Shown here one piece after another: positions 33,280-43,021 of a DNA stretch of 64,000 nucleotides. Origin of the DNA: Planctomycetota bacterium (GTDB lineage: Bacteria; Planctomycetota; JAJSAM01; JAJVHW01); contig JAJRPF010000029.1 of assembly GCA_024280885.1 (NCBI GenBank), forward strand, positions 1-64,000, written 5' to 3'. The translations under genes were made by a program, and so were the position numbers. Positions within the stretch are counted from its first letter, which is position 1, and every line of letters starts with the position of its first letter. Below the pieces are notes generated by a model that made no database searches, was not told where the DNA came from, and saw only the letters and a program-made list of their open reading frames with translations.

Positions 33280-34418
33280 GGCGTCAGTATCTCGACGTCG
33301 TCACCTCGCGGCTGCGCTCGGGCGGCTGGACGTCCGTTCTGGACGCGGGTCTCAAGGCGCTCGGTCCGCTCTTCCCCGGGGGCTCGGGTCGGCCGGAAGC
33401 CGGTCCGATCCTCGGGACCGTGATCCTCTCGTACGTGTGTAACTACAATTGTGGATTCTGCGAGTTGCCACAGCGCTTCGTGCGACGACGGGGTGAGGGG
33501 TGGTCCGAGTTCGACACGGCGGGCTGGAAGTCCGTCCTACGCGGCTTCGCGGCACTGCGTACGACCGGCATCGGCTTCACGGGCGGCGAGCCGTTCTTGC
33601 GCGCCGACTGTGCGGAACTCCTGGAGTACTCGCTCTCGCTGGGGATGGTCACGCACGTCAATACGAATGCGCACCTGCTTGACGACGCGCTGGTCGATCG
33701 GCTGACTGCGATGGGATTGGACTCGGTGAACGTCTCGCTCGACGGCTCCGATGCGGCTACCCACGACCGGCTGCGGGGGCATCGCGGTTCGTTCGAGCGC
33801 GTGACGGACCGCATCGCGGCTCTTGCGCGTGCGCGCGATCTGCAAGCGAGTTCCGGTCGACGCACGCGGATCGGGATCACATGTGTCCTGACACCCGACA
33901 ACGCGGAGCAAGTGGAGGAGCTTGCCGATCTCGCGGAGTCGCTCGGTGCCGATTCGCTCGGCTTTATTCCGATGCACGAACTTCACGACGGTGACGATCT
34001 CGCCGACGTGGCACCGGAGCGATCGTGGGCGGCGAAGATGGAGCGCGCGACCACGGATCTACGACGGTTGCGGCGCGAGCGCTCGATCATCGAGAACAGC
34101 GACGCCTACCTCTCCCTCTTTCCGCGGTGCTTCGCAGGCAAGCCCTCGCCGCTGCGTTGCCACGCGCCTTCGACGTCGATGGTTGTTGACGCGTACGGAC
34201 GCGTGTTCCCATGCGTGCCGCTCTCCGAGGTGGACCGCCCGATCGCACGCATTCGCGGCGAGGACCTGGCAGCGTTCTGGAAGTCGGAGACATACGCACT
34301 CGAGCGCCGTCGTCTCAGCGGGTGCACAGCCTGCTACTGGAACTGTCACACCGAGATGAACCTGCTCTGGCAGCGGCCGACCGGCGGGCGCCGTTCGCGC
34401 GATGTGGCGGGACTCTGA
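33276..34418 (+). CDS. Radical SAM protein with SPASM-like C-terminus (2 of 3)
   Basis: The 380-residue protein has CNYNCGFC (C55, C59, C62), GFTGGEPFLR, NTNAHLL and NVSLDGSDAATHDRLRG, all typical of radical SAM barrels. The tail has CFAGKPSPLRCHAP, a VVDAYGRVFPCVPL segment and GCTACYWNCH, a cysteine set fitting a SPASM/twitch domain. It starts at ATG 33276 overlapping the previous stop by 4 nt. Its stop is 1 nt before the GT9 start. It may act on the same substrate as its neighbours. Confidence 0.9.
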   Translation: MRRQYLDVVTSRLRSGGWTSVLDAGLKALGPLFPGGSGRPEAGPILGTVILSYVCNYNCGFCELPQRFVRRRGEGWSEFDTAGWKSVLRGFAALRTTGIGFTGGEPFLRADCAELLEYSLSLGMVTHVNTNAHLLDDALVDRLTAMGLDSVNVSLDGSDAATHDRLRGHRGSFERVTDRIAALARARDLQASSGRRTRIGITCVLTPDNAEQVEELADLAESLGADSLGFIPMHELHDGDDLADVAPERSWAAKMERATTDLRRLRRERSIIENSDAYLSLFPRCFAGKPSPLRCHAPSTSMVVDAYGRVFPCVPLSEVDRPIARIRGEDLAAFWKSETYALERRRLSGCTACYWNCHTEMNLLWQRPTGGRRSRDVAGL

Positions 34419-34419
34419 G

Positions 34420-35709
34420 ATGAACCTCTCGCTTGCCAAGACAATCGACCGGTACGCGGGGATGGCGATCTGCCGGGTTCTGGCATGGCTCCGGGCGCTG
34501 CGAGAGCTCTTCGCGACGCAGGGCGATTTGCCCGAGCCCGCGACGCTGCTCCTGGTGAAGTTCTGGGGGCTTGGCAATATCGTTCTGCTCCTGCCGGTCG
34601 TGCGCTCGTTGCGCAAGCGCTTCCCCGATGCGCGCATCGTCTTTCTGACGCTTGCCCGCAATCGTGACCTGCTCGAGCAGTGCGACGACGTCGACGTGCG
34701 GCTCTACGTACGCGACGAGAGTGCGCTGGCACTCCTCGTTTCGTTGCTCTCGGCCATCCGCGCGGCGCGCAAGGAACGTCCCGATCTCTGTGTCGATTTC
34801 GAGCAGTTCGCGCGCGCATCGGTCATCTTCGCGGAACTCTCCGGCGCGCAGCAGATCGTCGGCCTGGATACGCCCGGTCAGCGCGGGCGCGCGTTGCTGC
34901 ACCACAAGTCCGTTCGCTATGACGACACGCAGCACATGGGACAGACGTATCTCGATCTCGCCCGCGCCGCCGGAGTGCCGCAGCGGACCTACCGTCCGCT
35001 TGCACCGCGCGTCACGCCGTCGGGGGTTGCACAGGTCGAAGCGCTCTTCGCCGCCGCTCGTGACGCGGAACACGGTGCCGACGGCGATCGGGTGGAACGC
35101 GTCGTCGTCGCGGGCAGTCGCACGCGACCGCTCGTCGTCGTTCACCCCGGCTCTGGCGACAACTTTCAGGGGCGCCGGTGGCCCGTGGCGTCGTTCTCAC
35201 AATTGGCGGATCGCCTCATCGAGCGCGAGGGCGCGCGGATCGTGGTCACGGGCACGTCAGCCGAGGCTGACTTGACCGCTCGGATCGTGGCCGGGATGCG
35301 GCACGGGGATGAGGTGATCGATGCGGCGGGGGCGCTCGACGTCGCCGGCCTCGTCGCGCTCCTCGCGCAGTCCACGTTGCTGGTCACGAACGATACGGCG
35401 CCGGTCCACATCGGCTCGTCACTCGGCATTCCAGTGTTCGCATTCTTCGGTCCGAATACGCCGCGTCTCTATGGCCCGCTCTCGTCGGGCAGCCACGCGT
35501 TCTACCGCGCGCTTCCGTGCAGCCCGTGTCTCACGAACTCGAACTACAAGACTTCGCCCTGCCGGATGCCGGTCTGTATCCGGGACATCACGGTGGATGA
35601 GGTCGCGCTTCGGATTCGTGCGCATCGCGTTGAGCGGCCTCATGGGGTGCTCCGAGATGGGGAACGCGGCGATCAGTCGAGGCGCGGTCGAAGATCCGGG
35701 ACCGCGTAG
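34420..35709 (+). CDS. GT9 family glycosyltransferase (heptosyltransferase-like)
   Basis: The 429-residue product has the GT9 layout. The N-terminal Rossmann half has LLLVKFWGLGNIVLLLPVVRSLRKRFPDA, a classic ADP-heptose:LPS heptosyltransferase start. The C-terminal half has VVVHPGSGDNFQGRRWP and VTNDTAPVHIGSSLGIPVFAFFGPNTPRLYGP. A cluster of cysteines (CSPCLTNSNYKTSPCRMPVC) resembles the CxPC..C element in some GT9 members. It probably adds a sugar to an envelope glycan or lipid. It starts 1 nt after the radical SAM gene, and the frame ends with an Arg-rich tail. Confidence 0.9.
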   Translation: MNLSLAKTIDRYAGMAICRVLAWLRALRELFATQGDLPEPATLLLVKFWGLGNIVLLLPVVRSLRKRFPDARIVFLTLARNRDLLEQCDDVDVRLYVRDESALALLVSLLSAIRAARKERPDLCVDFEQFARASVIFAELSGAQQIVGLDTPGQRGRALLHHKSVRYDDTQHMGQTYLDLARAAGVPQRTYRPLAPRVTPSGVAQVEALFAAARDAEHGADGDRVERVVVAGSRTRPLVVVHPGSGDNFQGRRWPVASFSQLADRLIEREGARIVVTGTSAEADLTARIVAGMRHGDEVIDAAGALDVAGLVALLAQSTLLVTNDTAPVHIGSSLGIPVFAFFGPNTPRLYGPLSSGSHAFYRALPCSPCLTNSNYKTSPCRMPVCIRDITVDEVALRIRAHRVERPHGVLRDGERGDQSRRGRRSGTA

Positions 35710-35714
35710 CTCAC

Positions 35715-37364
35715 GTGCGGAGCGATCCCCGCACGGGCACCCCGATCGCGCTCTTCATCGCGGTCTTCGTCGTGGCCGTCGCGGCGTTCTCTCCGACGCT
35801 CGGTCATGGCTTCGTTTACGACGACCATCGCTTCTTCGAGGCGAACGCCGCCCTACGCGAGTGGTCTGTACTCTGGCGCGCGTTCAGCGACCCGGCGGTG
35901 CAGACTGCGGATGGGACGCACGCGGGACTGTGGAGACCATTGCGGACTCTCTCGTTCGCGTTCGATGCGGGAGTACTCGGGGGTGCCGCGTGGTGGGCAC
36001 ACCTGCACAACGTCCTCTTGCACGGAGCAGGTTCGGTGCTCGTGGCTGCGCTTTTGCGACGAACAGGACTCGGGACGCGCTCCGTCATCGTGGGGGCGCT
36101 CGTGTACGCGCTCCACCCTGTGCAGGTGGAATGTGTCGCGTGGATCTCGTCTCGTGGCGACGTCCTCGCCGCGGCTCTCCTGTGGGGGGCTCTCCTGCTG
36201 CAGCGCCCCGGCAACGCGTGGGCCTCCTGGGTGTTCGGCGCGGCGGCTCTGCTTGCGAAGGAGCAGGCGATCGTTTGGCCCGTATTTGCGTTCTTCTTCG
36301 CGCTGCTGACGCATGAACGAATGCGGGACGCGCTGCGAAGGGCGATGGTCCCGGCTGTCGTGACGGCTGTGTTCGTCGCGCTGCGGCACGCCATCCTCTC
36401 CCAGCCGTTTCAGCAGGGCGGCGTCGGCGATGGGGGGCCGGGGTTCGTGGAACTGGGTGCCATGCTGGCGCACCAGGTGTGGTTCAGCGTCCTCCCAGTC
36501 GGGGCGGTCTTTGACTGGCAGATGCCGCCGCCACCGGCGCTCGTCGGTGCGCTGGCACTTCTGCCCTTCGGGCTCTTGTGGTGGCCCGCGACGCGCGTAC
36601 CGGCGGCGTGGTTCCTCGCCGCGCTCGTGCCGACACTCTTTGTGCAAGCCGTGATCCCCCTGAACATCCGCACCGCAGATCGGTTCCTGCTCTTTGCCCT
36701 TCCCGCGGTGGCGCTGCTCGTCGCGCGCGGCGTCGAACGTGCACCACGTGTCGTCCCCATCGCGGCGCTCGCGCTCGCGTGTTTGGCGACGTTGACGCTC
36801 TCGGGCGAGCGTGTGTGGGCGAGCGACTCGGCGCTCTGGAGCGCGACCGCCGAGCGCGTGCCCGGGCACTGGCGCGCCGAGGCGTGGCTGGGTACGGCGG
36901 CGACGCGCGACGGCGATGTGGACGCGGCTGTCGTCCACTTGCGGCGTGCGGTTGAAGCCCGCCCCGAGGACGCGAAGACCTGGTTCCGTCTCGGCGCGGC
37001 CGTCGAGGCGCAAGCTGCGCGGACGGACGGCACGGACGCTGTGACGTTGACGCGCGCTGCGCGTGATGCCTACTCCGCGGCTGCCAATCGCTTCCCACGC
37101 GGACGTCAGGAGAACGCTGCCCTCTTCGGCCCGATGGCATCGCTGCGCGCGATCAAGTTGACGCTCGTACTCGGGGACGTTGAGACTGTGCGCGACGTCC
37201 TCGTCTCCATTCTCGAACGCCCGGGACCGTCCATCCCGGCCTGGGGCGTGGCGGGGTGGAATCGAGATGTCGAGGAACTCGCAGCTCGCGTCGAGAGAGA
37301 CATCGATGCGGAGCGATCGGAGCCATTCGCACCGCGCATCCGCGCGTGGAAGGTGCAACCGTGA
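35715..37364 (+). CDS. Multi-pass membrane protein with TPR tail, TMTC/GT-C-like
   Basis: The 549-residue protein has about nine to ten hydrophobic helices between residues 10 and 365 and a first loop with FVYDDHRFFEANAALRE, resembling the DD-containing first loop of TMTC/DUF1736 and other GT-C glycosyltransferases. A ~150-residue C-terminal region contains TPR-like helices (WRAEAWLGTAATRDGDVDAAVVHLRRAVEARPEDAKTWFRLG). TMTC proteins O-mannosylate secreted proteins in eukaryotes, and bacterial homologues are poorly studied. It starts at GTG 35715, 5 nt after the GT9 gene, and overlaps the third radical SAM gene by GTGA. Membrane glycosylation of an exported target is the likely role (inference). 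Confidence 0.78.
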   Translation: MRSDPRTGTPIALFIAVFVVAVAAFSPTLGHGFVYDDHRFFEANAALREWSVLWRAFSDPAVQTADGTHAGLWRPLRTLSFAFDAGVLGGAAWWAHLHNVLLHGAGSVLVAALLRRTGLGTRSVIVGALVYALHPVQVECVAWISSRGDVLAAALLWGALLLQRPGNAWASWVFGAAALLAKEQAIVWPVFAFFFALLTHERMRDALRRAMVPAVVTAVFVALRHAILSQPFQQGGVGDGGPGFVELGAMLAHQVWFSVLPVGAVFDWQMPPPPALVGALALLPFGLLWWPATRVPAAWFLAALVPTLFVQAVIPLNIRTADRFLLFALPAVALLVARGVERAPRVVPIAALALACLATLTLSGERVWASDSALWSATAERVPGHWRAEAWLGTAATRDGDVDAAVVHLRRAVEARPEDAKTWFRLGAAVEAQAARTDGTDAVTLTRAARDAYSAAANRFPRGRQENAALFGPMASLRAIKLTLVLGDVETVRDVLVSILERPGPSIPAWGVAGWNRDVEELAARVERDIDAERSEPFAPRIRAWKVQP

Positions 37365-38416
37365 AGCCCGCTGTGACACGGCCCATCGTGAAACTGGGCG
37401 CGCGCGTTCTGCGTTCGAACTTCGGGCGCGGCCCGCGGCCTTTCAAGCTGACGCTGATCGTCACGTTCCAGTGCGACACGCGCTGCAAGATGTGCAATAT
37501 CTGGAAGCGCGGAAAAGACGGCGTCATGACGCTCGCCGAGGTCGAGCGCTTCTTCGACCGCAACCCGCACTTTTCCTGGATCAACCTCTCTGGTGGCGAG
37601 ATCTGGACGCGGCCGGACATGGGCGATCTCGTGGCGGCGATCATCGAGCGATCTCCCGATCTCTTCCTGCTCGACTTTCCGACCACGGGGCAAGCCACGG
37701 AGCAGGTTGTTGCCGGCGTGACGCGCATCCTTGCAACGCGCCTGCCAAAGCTCCTCGTGACGGTGTCGCTCGACGGTCCGCCTGCTGTCCACGACGACAT
37801 CCGCGGGCGCGAGGGCGCGTGGGCCAACGCAGTGGCCACATTCGCCCGGCTGCGGAAGTTGCGCTCGCGCCGCTTTGACGTCTTTCTCGGGATGACGCTC
37901 TCGAGTTTCAACGAGGGCGCGCTCTTCGCGACCATCGACTCAGTTCGCGCGGCGATCCCGGACGTGTCGCTGCACGAATTCCACGTCAACGTCGCGCAGA
38001 TCTCGGCGCACTACTACGAGAACGAGGAACTCACGCCGACTCACGAGAACTGTCTCTCGGAGGTCGCGGAGTTTCTGCGCCAGAAGGGACATCGCTACCA
38101 CCCGGTCGCGTGGCTCGAGCGACGCTACCAGAAACTTTCGCCCGGCTTTCTCGCGTCGGGGAAGACGCCGCTGCCCTGCAAGGCGCTCGCGTCCTCGGTG
38201 TTCATCGACCCCCGCTGGAACGTCTTCCCGTGCTCCATGTACGACGCGCCGCTGGGTAGTCTCCGCGAGCGTGACTTCGACCTGGACGCGCTGTGGGGCG
38301 AAGAACGGACGCGGCAGATGCAGCGCGAGATCGCCGTCGGCAAGTGCCCGAACTGTTGGACCCCGTGCGAGGCGTATCAGACCATCATGGGGAACGTGCT
38401 CCGGCCCGCCCGCTGA
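37361..38416 (+). CDS. Radical SAM protein with SPASM-like C-terminus (3 of 3)
   Basis: The 351-residue protein has CDTRCKMC (C38, C42, C45), INLSGGEIWTRPD and TVSLDGPPAVHDDIRGR. Its C-terminal cysteines PCKALASSVFIDPRWNVFPCSMYD and KCPNCWTPCEAYQTIMG suggest an auxiliary Fe-S site. The start GTG 37361 overlaps the previous stop. It differs from the other two in its longer mid-region, so this is not a simple tandem duplication. It ends the cluster; 38417-38678 shows no gene. Confidence 0.9.
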   Translation: MKPAVTRPIVKLGARVLRSNFGRGPRPFKLTLIVTFQCDTRCKMCNIWKRGKDGVMTLAEVERFFDRNPHFSWINLSGGEIWTRPDMGDLVAAIIERSPDLFLLDFPTTGQATEQVVAGVTRILATRLPKLLVTVSLDGPPAVHDDIRGREGAWANAVATFARLRKLRSRRFDVFLGMTLSSFNEGALFATIDSVRAAIPDVSLHEFHVNVAQISAHYYENEELTPTHENCLSEVAEFLRQKGHRYHPVAWLERRYQKLSPGFLASGKTPLPCKALASSVFIDPRWNVFPCSMYDAPLGSLRERDFDLDALWGEERTRQMQREIAVGKCPNCWTPCEAYQTIMGNVLRPAR

Positions 38417-38678
38417 CCGGTTGACCTCGCGTCGCCGCGCACTCTCTGCGACGTACCGGCGATCCCCCGCGGCGTCGGTGGCGGGTTGGTGGCCAGTCGC
38501 CGTGCGTAGCACCCACCGCGCCCGGGCAGGCCGTCTGCCGCGGCTGCCAGGCTCGGAGACTCTCCGGAGTCGAGTCGCCTGCCACCCACGACAGCCGTCC
38601 CGCCCGGACACGTCCGACTTTCCACGGGGGTTTCTGGCCGCACCCCGCAAGCCGGGCGACCATCGAGGCCATCCAGCC

Positions 38679-41600
38679 ATGGCCGCCGACACCGCTCCTC
38701 CGCTCTTCGAGAACGGCGATCTACTTGACGATCGTTGGGCCGTGGAATGCGTTCTTCCGGGGGCGATGGGCTCGGTCCTGATCCTTGTCGATCCCACGAC
38801 CGGGAGCCGCATGGCGGCGAAGACGCCCCGCACCGATTTGGATCTCGACGCTGCGGCGCTGCGTCGCTTCAAGATCGAGGCACGCAACTGGCTGACGCTC
38901 GGCACGCATCCGAACGTCGTCGAGGCGTCGTTCCTCGAGGAGATCGAGGTCGGCGGTCAGATGCGCCCGTTCCTCTTCCTCGAGTACGTGGACGGTCCCA
39001 CTCTGCAGAGCGTACTGGACGCGGAGGGCCGGCTTGCGGTCGCGGCCGCGCTCGACGTCGGAACCGGGGTCGCGTGGGGAATGGCGCATGCCCAGGGCGA
39101 GGAGCGGGCCGGGTCACGGCTCGTGCACCGCGACCTGAAGCCCGACAACGTCTTCCTGACCAGTAACCGGGTGGTGAAGGTCTCGGACTTCGGGATCGCG
39201 CGCGCACTCGACCGTCCCGAGGACGTCGCTGCCGAGGGCGCCGGACTCGGCACGCCGCTCTACGCCGCCCCGGAGCAGCTCAAGGACGCGCGTGCCGCTG
39301 GTCCGCAGAGCGACGTCTATGCCTATGGCGCGCTCTTGCATCACTTACTCACCGGCGCGCCACCCTTCCCGGCGGAGACCCTCGGACAACTGATGTGGAA
39401 GGTGCTGCACGAAGTTCCCCCTCCGGTTTCGTCGCTGGTATCCGGCGTTCCTGAGAGCTTGGATCGGCTCATCCTCGATTGCCTGGCGAAGTCTCCGGGC
39501 GAGCGTCCTGCGTCGTTTGGCGACGTACTCGTGACGCTCAGTGATATCCGCGAGATCGACGCGTTGTGGGAGGCTCCGAGCGGTGCCCGCAGTTGCGCAG
39601 CGTGCGGTTGGATCTCGATTCGCCCCTGCGCGACGTGTTCGATCTGCAACGCGGATCTCGGGCCGGGTCTGCGCTACGCGCCCGTCTCGCAGCGCACACG
39701 ACGCAGTGCGCCGACGTTCGGCCGGAGCGGCGACGGACGGCTCGTCGTGGAGGCGGTCGAAGTGCGGCCGCGTGTGGTGCGCGAGGGCGAGACCGCCGTC
39801 GTGACCGTGTTGCTCGGAAACCCGGGGAGTGCACCAGTCGAGAACGCGTTCGTGCCCTACGTGCTCCCCGATCCGGATGCGTTCGTGCGCCCCGAGGGGC
39901 ATCGTCGCGGGTTCCGCGGCAGCGTGCCGCCGACGGCGCCGGGCGCGCCCTTACGCGTCTCGTGGTCCGTGCGTCCGCTCAGCGCAGGCGAGTTCGAACT
40001 GGCCCAGGTGCGCGCGACGTATCGCGATGCGGATGAGGTGCGTCGTGCCGTGACCGGCGCGGCGACGTCGTTGCGCGTCATTCCGCGCGACGCCATGCCC
40101 TTGATTGGGCGCGAGCGTGAGATCGAGGCGCTGGAGCGCTGCCTCGACGCGTCGCCTGACGGTGCAATGATCGTTCTCACCGGCCGCCGCGGGCTCGGAA
40201 AGTCGCGGCTCGCCCGCGAACTCCGGACGCGGGCGCGCGCCCGCGGCCACTCTGTCGCGCGAGGTCGATGTTTGGACCGTGGCGTCGAGGTGCGTGGGGC
40301 GTTGAAAGAGGCGCTGCGTCAACTGCTCGCATTGCCGCAACGGATTGCCGGTCCCGCCGAGACCGCCGCGGCGCTCGTTGCGCTCCTTGGCGAGACTGCG
40401 CGCACGGACAGTCAACTCGTGGACTTCCTGATGGCCGAGTTGCTCGGGCGTGCGCTGCCGCGCGGAGAGAGCCCCGGTGTCATGTGGAGCCGCTTTGCCG
40501 AGACGCTCGGTCGTCAGCGCCCGTTCCTGCTCGTGCTCGAGGACGTGCAGCGTGATCGCGACGTGGCCAACGTCGCCGTGCAGATGGCGCTGCGCGCCGC
40601 GACCAGTGACGCCGATTTTTGCGTCCTCGTGACGGCGCGCCCGGAACTGGCGGATGGCGCCGCCGGTCGCGATTTCATCGACCGCGTCGAGCGCCTCGCC
40701 GACCAATTGGGCTGCGCGAAGGTCCTGCGCCTACAACCGCTGGACGACGATGCGGTCGCCGCGCTCGTCAACGAGGTCCTGCAACCCAACGACTTCGATA
40801 CGAGTGCCCCGTGGCTGACGCGGCGCGTCGCAGAGCTCTCGGGCGGCAACCCGCTCTTCGTGTCCGAGATGCTGCGCTCGCTGCGCTTCCCGACCGACAC
40901 TACCGAGCCGCTCGTGATCACCCGCGATGGGCGCTTCACGGTCTCGGACGACCTCACTCCCGAGTTCCTCGACCAGACGGTTCCTCCGCGTCTGGAAGAG
41001 ATGGTGCTCGCGCGTCTCGCCACGCTGCCGCCGGCTATTCTCCGTGTCATGCGGGCAGCCGGGGTACTCGGCGACGTCTTCGAGACCGATCTGTTGCGGG
41101 CCGTCGTCGACGACGACGACGCGATCGACGAGGCGGTGCGTCGCATGGAGGTCGAAGGCGTGCTTCGCGAAACCGGCTCCGCCGTGCGGCGCATTCGTTT
41201 TCGCGAGCCGCTGCTGCCCGAGATCCTGGCCCGCGAGGCTCGCTCAAGTGCACCCGACGAGTTCAAGGAACTCAACTCGCGCGCCGCAGAGTATCTGCTC
41301 GCGCACGGCGATACCGCAGATCGGGACGCGTTGCGTCTTGCACGACATCTCGCCGCTGCCGGACGTGGCGACGACGCGTTTCGACACCGGCTCCGCGCCG
41401 CGCGCCGCCTGGCCAGGCGGCAATCCCATCGTAAGGCGGCAGTCGTCCTTGGCGAGGCTCGTGCCCTCATCGACTCCGGCGCGGCGTCGCCGACCGACGA
41501 GGAGCGCACGGCGTTCGGGATGCTGCGCGCCGAGGCGTTGCGCTTCTCGGGCGATTACGCCGGCGCGCTCGTCGCGTATCAGGAGCTCACGTCTGCGTCC

Positions 41601-42947
41601 GTCGGGAGCGGACCCAGCGAACGCGATCTCGCTGTCGCCTTCAGCAAGATGGGCAAGGTGCAGGAGGTCCTCGGCCGCCTGGACGAGGCCACGCGCAGCT
41701 ACGCGACCGGCCTCTCGCTGCGTGTTGCGCTGGGTTTCGAGCACGACGTCGCGATGTCGTTGGTCAACTTGGCGGGTCTGCAACTGATCAGGGGCGAGAT
41801 TACGCGCGCCCAGAGCTACCTCGAGCGTGCCATTGACTTGGCGGGCAAATCGGGGAGCGCGCGCGCTCTCGGACGCGCCCATGCATTGGTGGCCAGGTTG
41901 TGCGCCGGGCGGGGCGAGACGCGGCAGGCGCGCGCGTCCATTCGCGTTGCGCTACGCTGCGCGCGCGAGGCTGTGGATCGCACCACAACCGCGGATGCGT
42001 GGAACACGCTCGGGATCGTCGCTGCCGGCGAGGGGCGCTCTGTGCACGCCTTGACGTATTTCCTTCGAGCGTTGCATCTCCGCCAGGAAATCGGCGATCT
42101 CTCGTCCATCGCAGCCTCGTGGAACAACGTTGCGAGTGTGCACGAGGTACTCGGACAGCGAGTCGAAGCTCTGCGCGGGTTCGAGCGAGCGGTCCATCTC
42201 TATCGCCGGATCGGATCGGCGCGGGGGATCGGAACTTCGCTCGCGAGTGTCGGCCGCATGCAGCTCGATGCGGAGCGACCGAGACGCGCGCGCAAGGCGC
42301 TCGACGAGTCTGCGCGCGTGCTGCGCGGTGCGGGGGACCCCGTGGCGTGGGGGGCGACACTCGTTGAGTCGGCGCGCACACTTCTTGCGATCTCCCCCCC
42401 GGACGGCGAGGAGCAGGCCGAGGTCGGCTCGCTCTTGCGCCGGGCACGGACGCTCGTGGAGGGGCGCGGAGATCACGAGACCGAGGCCGCCGTCGCCGAG
42501 GGGTTCGCCGAATGGCATCGCGTGGCGAATCGGCAAGCCGAGGCCGTGGAGACCGCACGTCACGCGCTCGAGCTCGACGGACTCGGCCCGGAGCGTCGCG
42601 TTGCGTTGCTCTCGATCGTCGCCGAGTCGGGGCGCGACGCCGACGCGGCTCGACTGGCCGCCGAGATCGCGGAATCTGGGGTCGGCCCATGGACGCGAGC
42701 TCGCGCGCTGGCCGCAGGCGCGCGCGTCAGGCTCGCGACGGGCGATCAGGACGGGGCCGCTGCTCTCTTTCGTCAGGCTGCCGGGCTCCTCCAGCAGGCC
42801 GAGCGGTGGGGGCCGCTCTTGCTCGCGGTGCTGCGCGACGGTGCGCGCGTGCTGCGGGCCACGGACCCGGCCGCTGCCGACGCGGCGCTCGACCGAGCCT
42901 CGGAGCTTGCCGCGCGCCTCGAAAAACGAGGCTATGCCGCGACCTGA
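38679..42947 (+). CDS. Giant Ser/Thr protein kinase with zinc ribbon, Ig-like, AAA ATPase and TPR domains
   Basis: The 1422-residue protein starts with a Hanks kinase (~14-290): K48, catalytic HRDLKPDN (150-157), DFG (170-172) and GTPLYAAPEQ activation end; the glycine loop GAMGSV lacks the first Gly. A zinc ribbon (C306, C309, C317, C320, C323), a CARDB/Ig-like domain (~355-465) and a STAND/AAA domain opening PLIGRERE with Walker A GRRGLGKS (502-509) follow. The rest (~1060-1400) is TPR-like (FSKMGKVQEVLGRLDEATRSYATGL repeats). This is the PknB-AAA-TPR plan of kinases that integrate signals without a transmembrane segment. It lies just upstream of the RsbW/RsbU/STAS genes, suggesting it feeds that switch. 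Confidence 0.9.
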   Translation: MAADTAPPLFENGDLLDDRWAVECVLPGAMGSVLILVDPTTGSRMAAKTPRTDLDLDAAALRRFKIEARNWLTLGTHPNVVEASFLEEIEVGGQMRPFLFLEYVDGPTLQSVLDAEGRLAVAAALDVGTGVAWGMAHAQGEERAGSRLVHRDLKPDNVFLTSNRVVKVSDFGIARALDRPEDVAAEGAGLGTPLYAAPEQLKDARAAGPQSDVYAYGALLHHLLTGAPPFPAETLGQLMWKVLHEVPPPVSSLVSGVPESLDRLILDCLAKSPGERPASFGDVLVTLSDIREIDALWEAPSGARSCAACGWISIRPCATCSICNADLGPGLRYAPVSQRTRRSAPTFGRSGDGRLVVEAVEVRPRVVREGETAVVTVLLGNPGSAPVENAFVPYVLPDPDAFVRPEGHRRGFRGSVPPTAPGAPLRVSWSVRPLSAGEFELAQVRATYRDADEVRRAVTGAATSLRVIPRDAMPLIGREREIEALERCLDASPDGAMIVLTGRRGLGKSRLARELRTRARARGHSVARGRCLDRGVEVRGALKEALRQLLALPQRIAGPAETAAALVALLGETARTDSQLVDFLMAELLGRALPRGESPGVMWSRFAETLGRQRPFLLVLEDVQRDRDVANVAVQMALRAATSDADFCVLVTARPELADGAAGRDFIDRVERLADQLGCAKVLRLQPLDDDAVAALVNEVLQPNDFDTSAPWLTRRVAELSGGNPLFVSEMLRSLRFPTDTTEPLVITRDGRFTVSDDLTPEFLDQTVPPRLEEMVLARLATLPPAILRVMRAAGVLGDVFETDLLRAVVDDDDAIDEAVRRMEVEGVLRETGSAVRRIRFREPLLPEILAREARSSAPDEFKELNSRAAEYLLAHGDTADRDALRLARHLAAAGRGDDAFRHRLRAARRLARRQSHRKAAVVLGEARALIDSGAASPTDEERTAFGMLRAEALRFSGDYAGALVAYQELTSASVGSGPSERDLAVAFSKMGKVQEVLGRLDEATRSYATGLSLRVALGFEHDVAMSLVNLAGLQLIRGEITRAQSYLERAIDLAGKSGSARALGRAHALVARLCAGRGETRQARASIRVALRCAREAVDRTTTADAWNTLGIVAAGEGRSVHALTYFLRALHLRQEIGDLSSIAASWNNVASVHEVLGQRVEALRGFERAVHLYRRIGSARGIGTSLASVGRMQLDAERPRRARKALDESARVLRGAGDPVAWGATLVESARTLLAISPPDGEEQAEVGSLLRRARTLVEGRGDHETEAAVAEGFAEWHRVANRQAEAVETARHALELDGLGPERRVALLSIVAESGRDADAARLAAEIAESGVGPWTRARALAAGARVRLATGDQDGAAALFRQAAGLLQQAERWGPLLLAVLRDGARVLRATDPAAADAALDRASELAARLEKRGYAAT

Positions 42948-43021
42948 AAGCCGCATGCTCTTCGCGCTCCGGCTCGTGTAAGATGCGCGCGCCTTATTGG
43001 CAACCGAACCGAGCCTAGACA

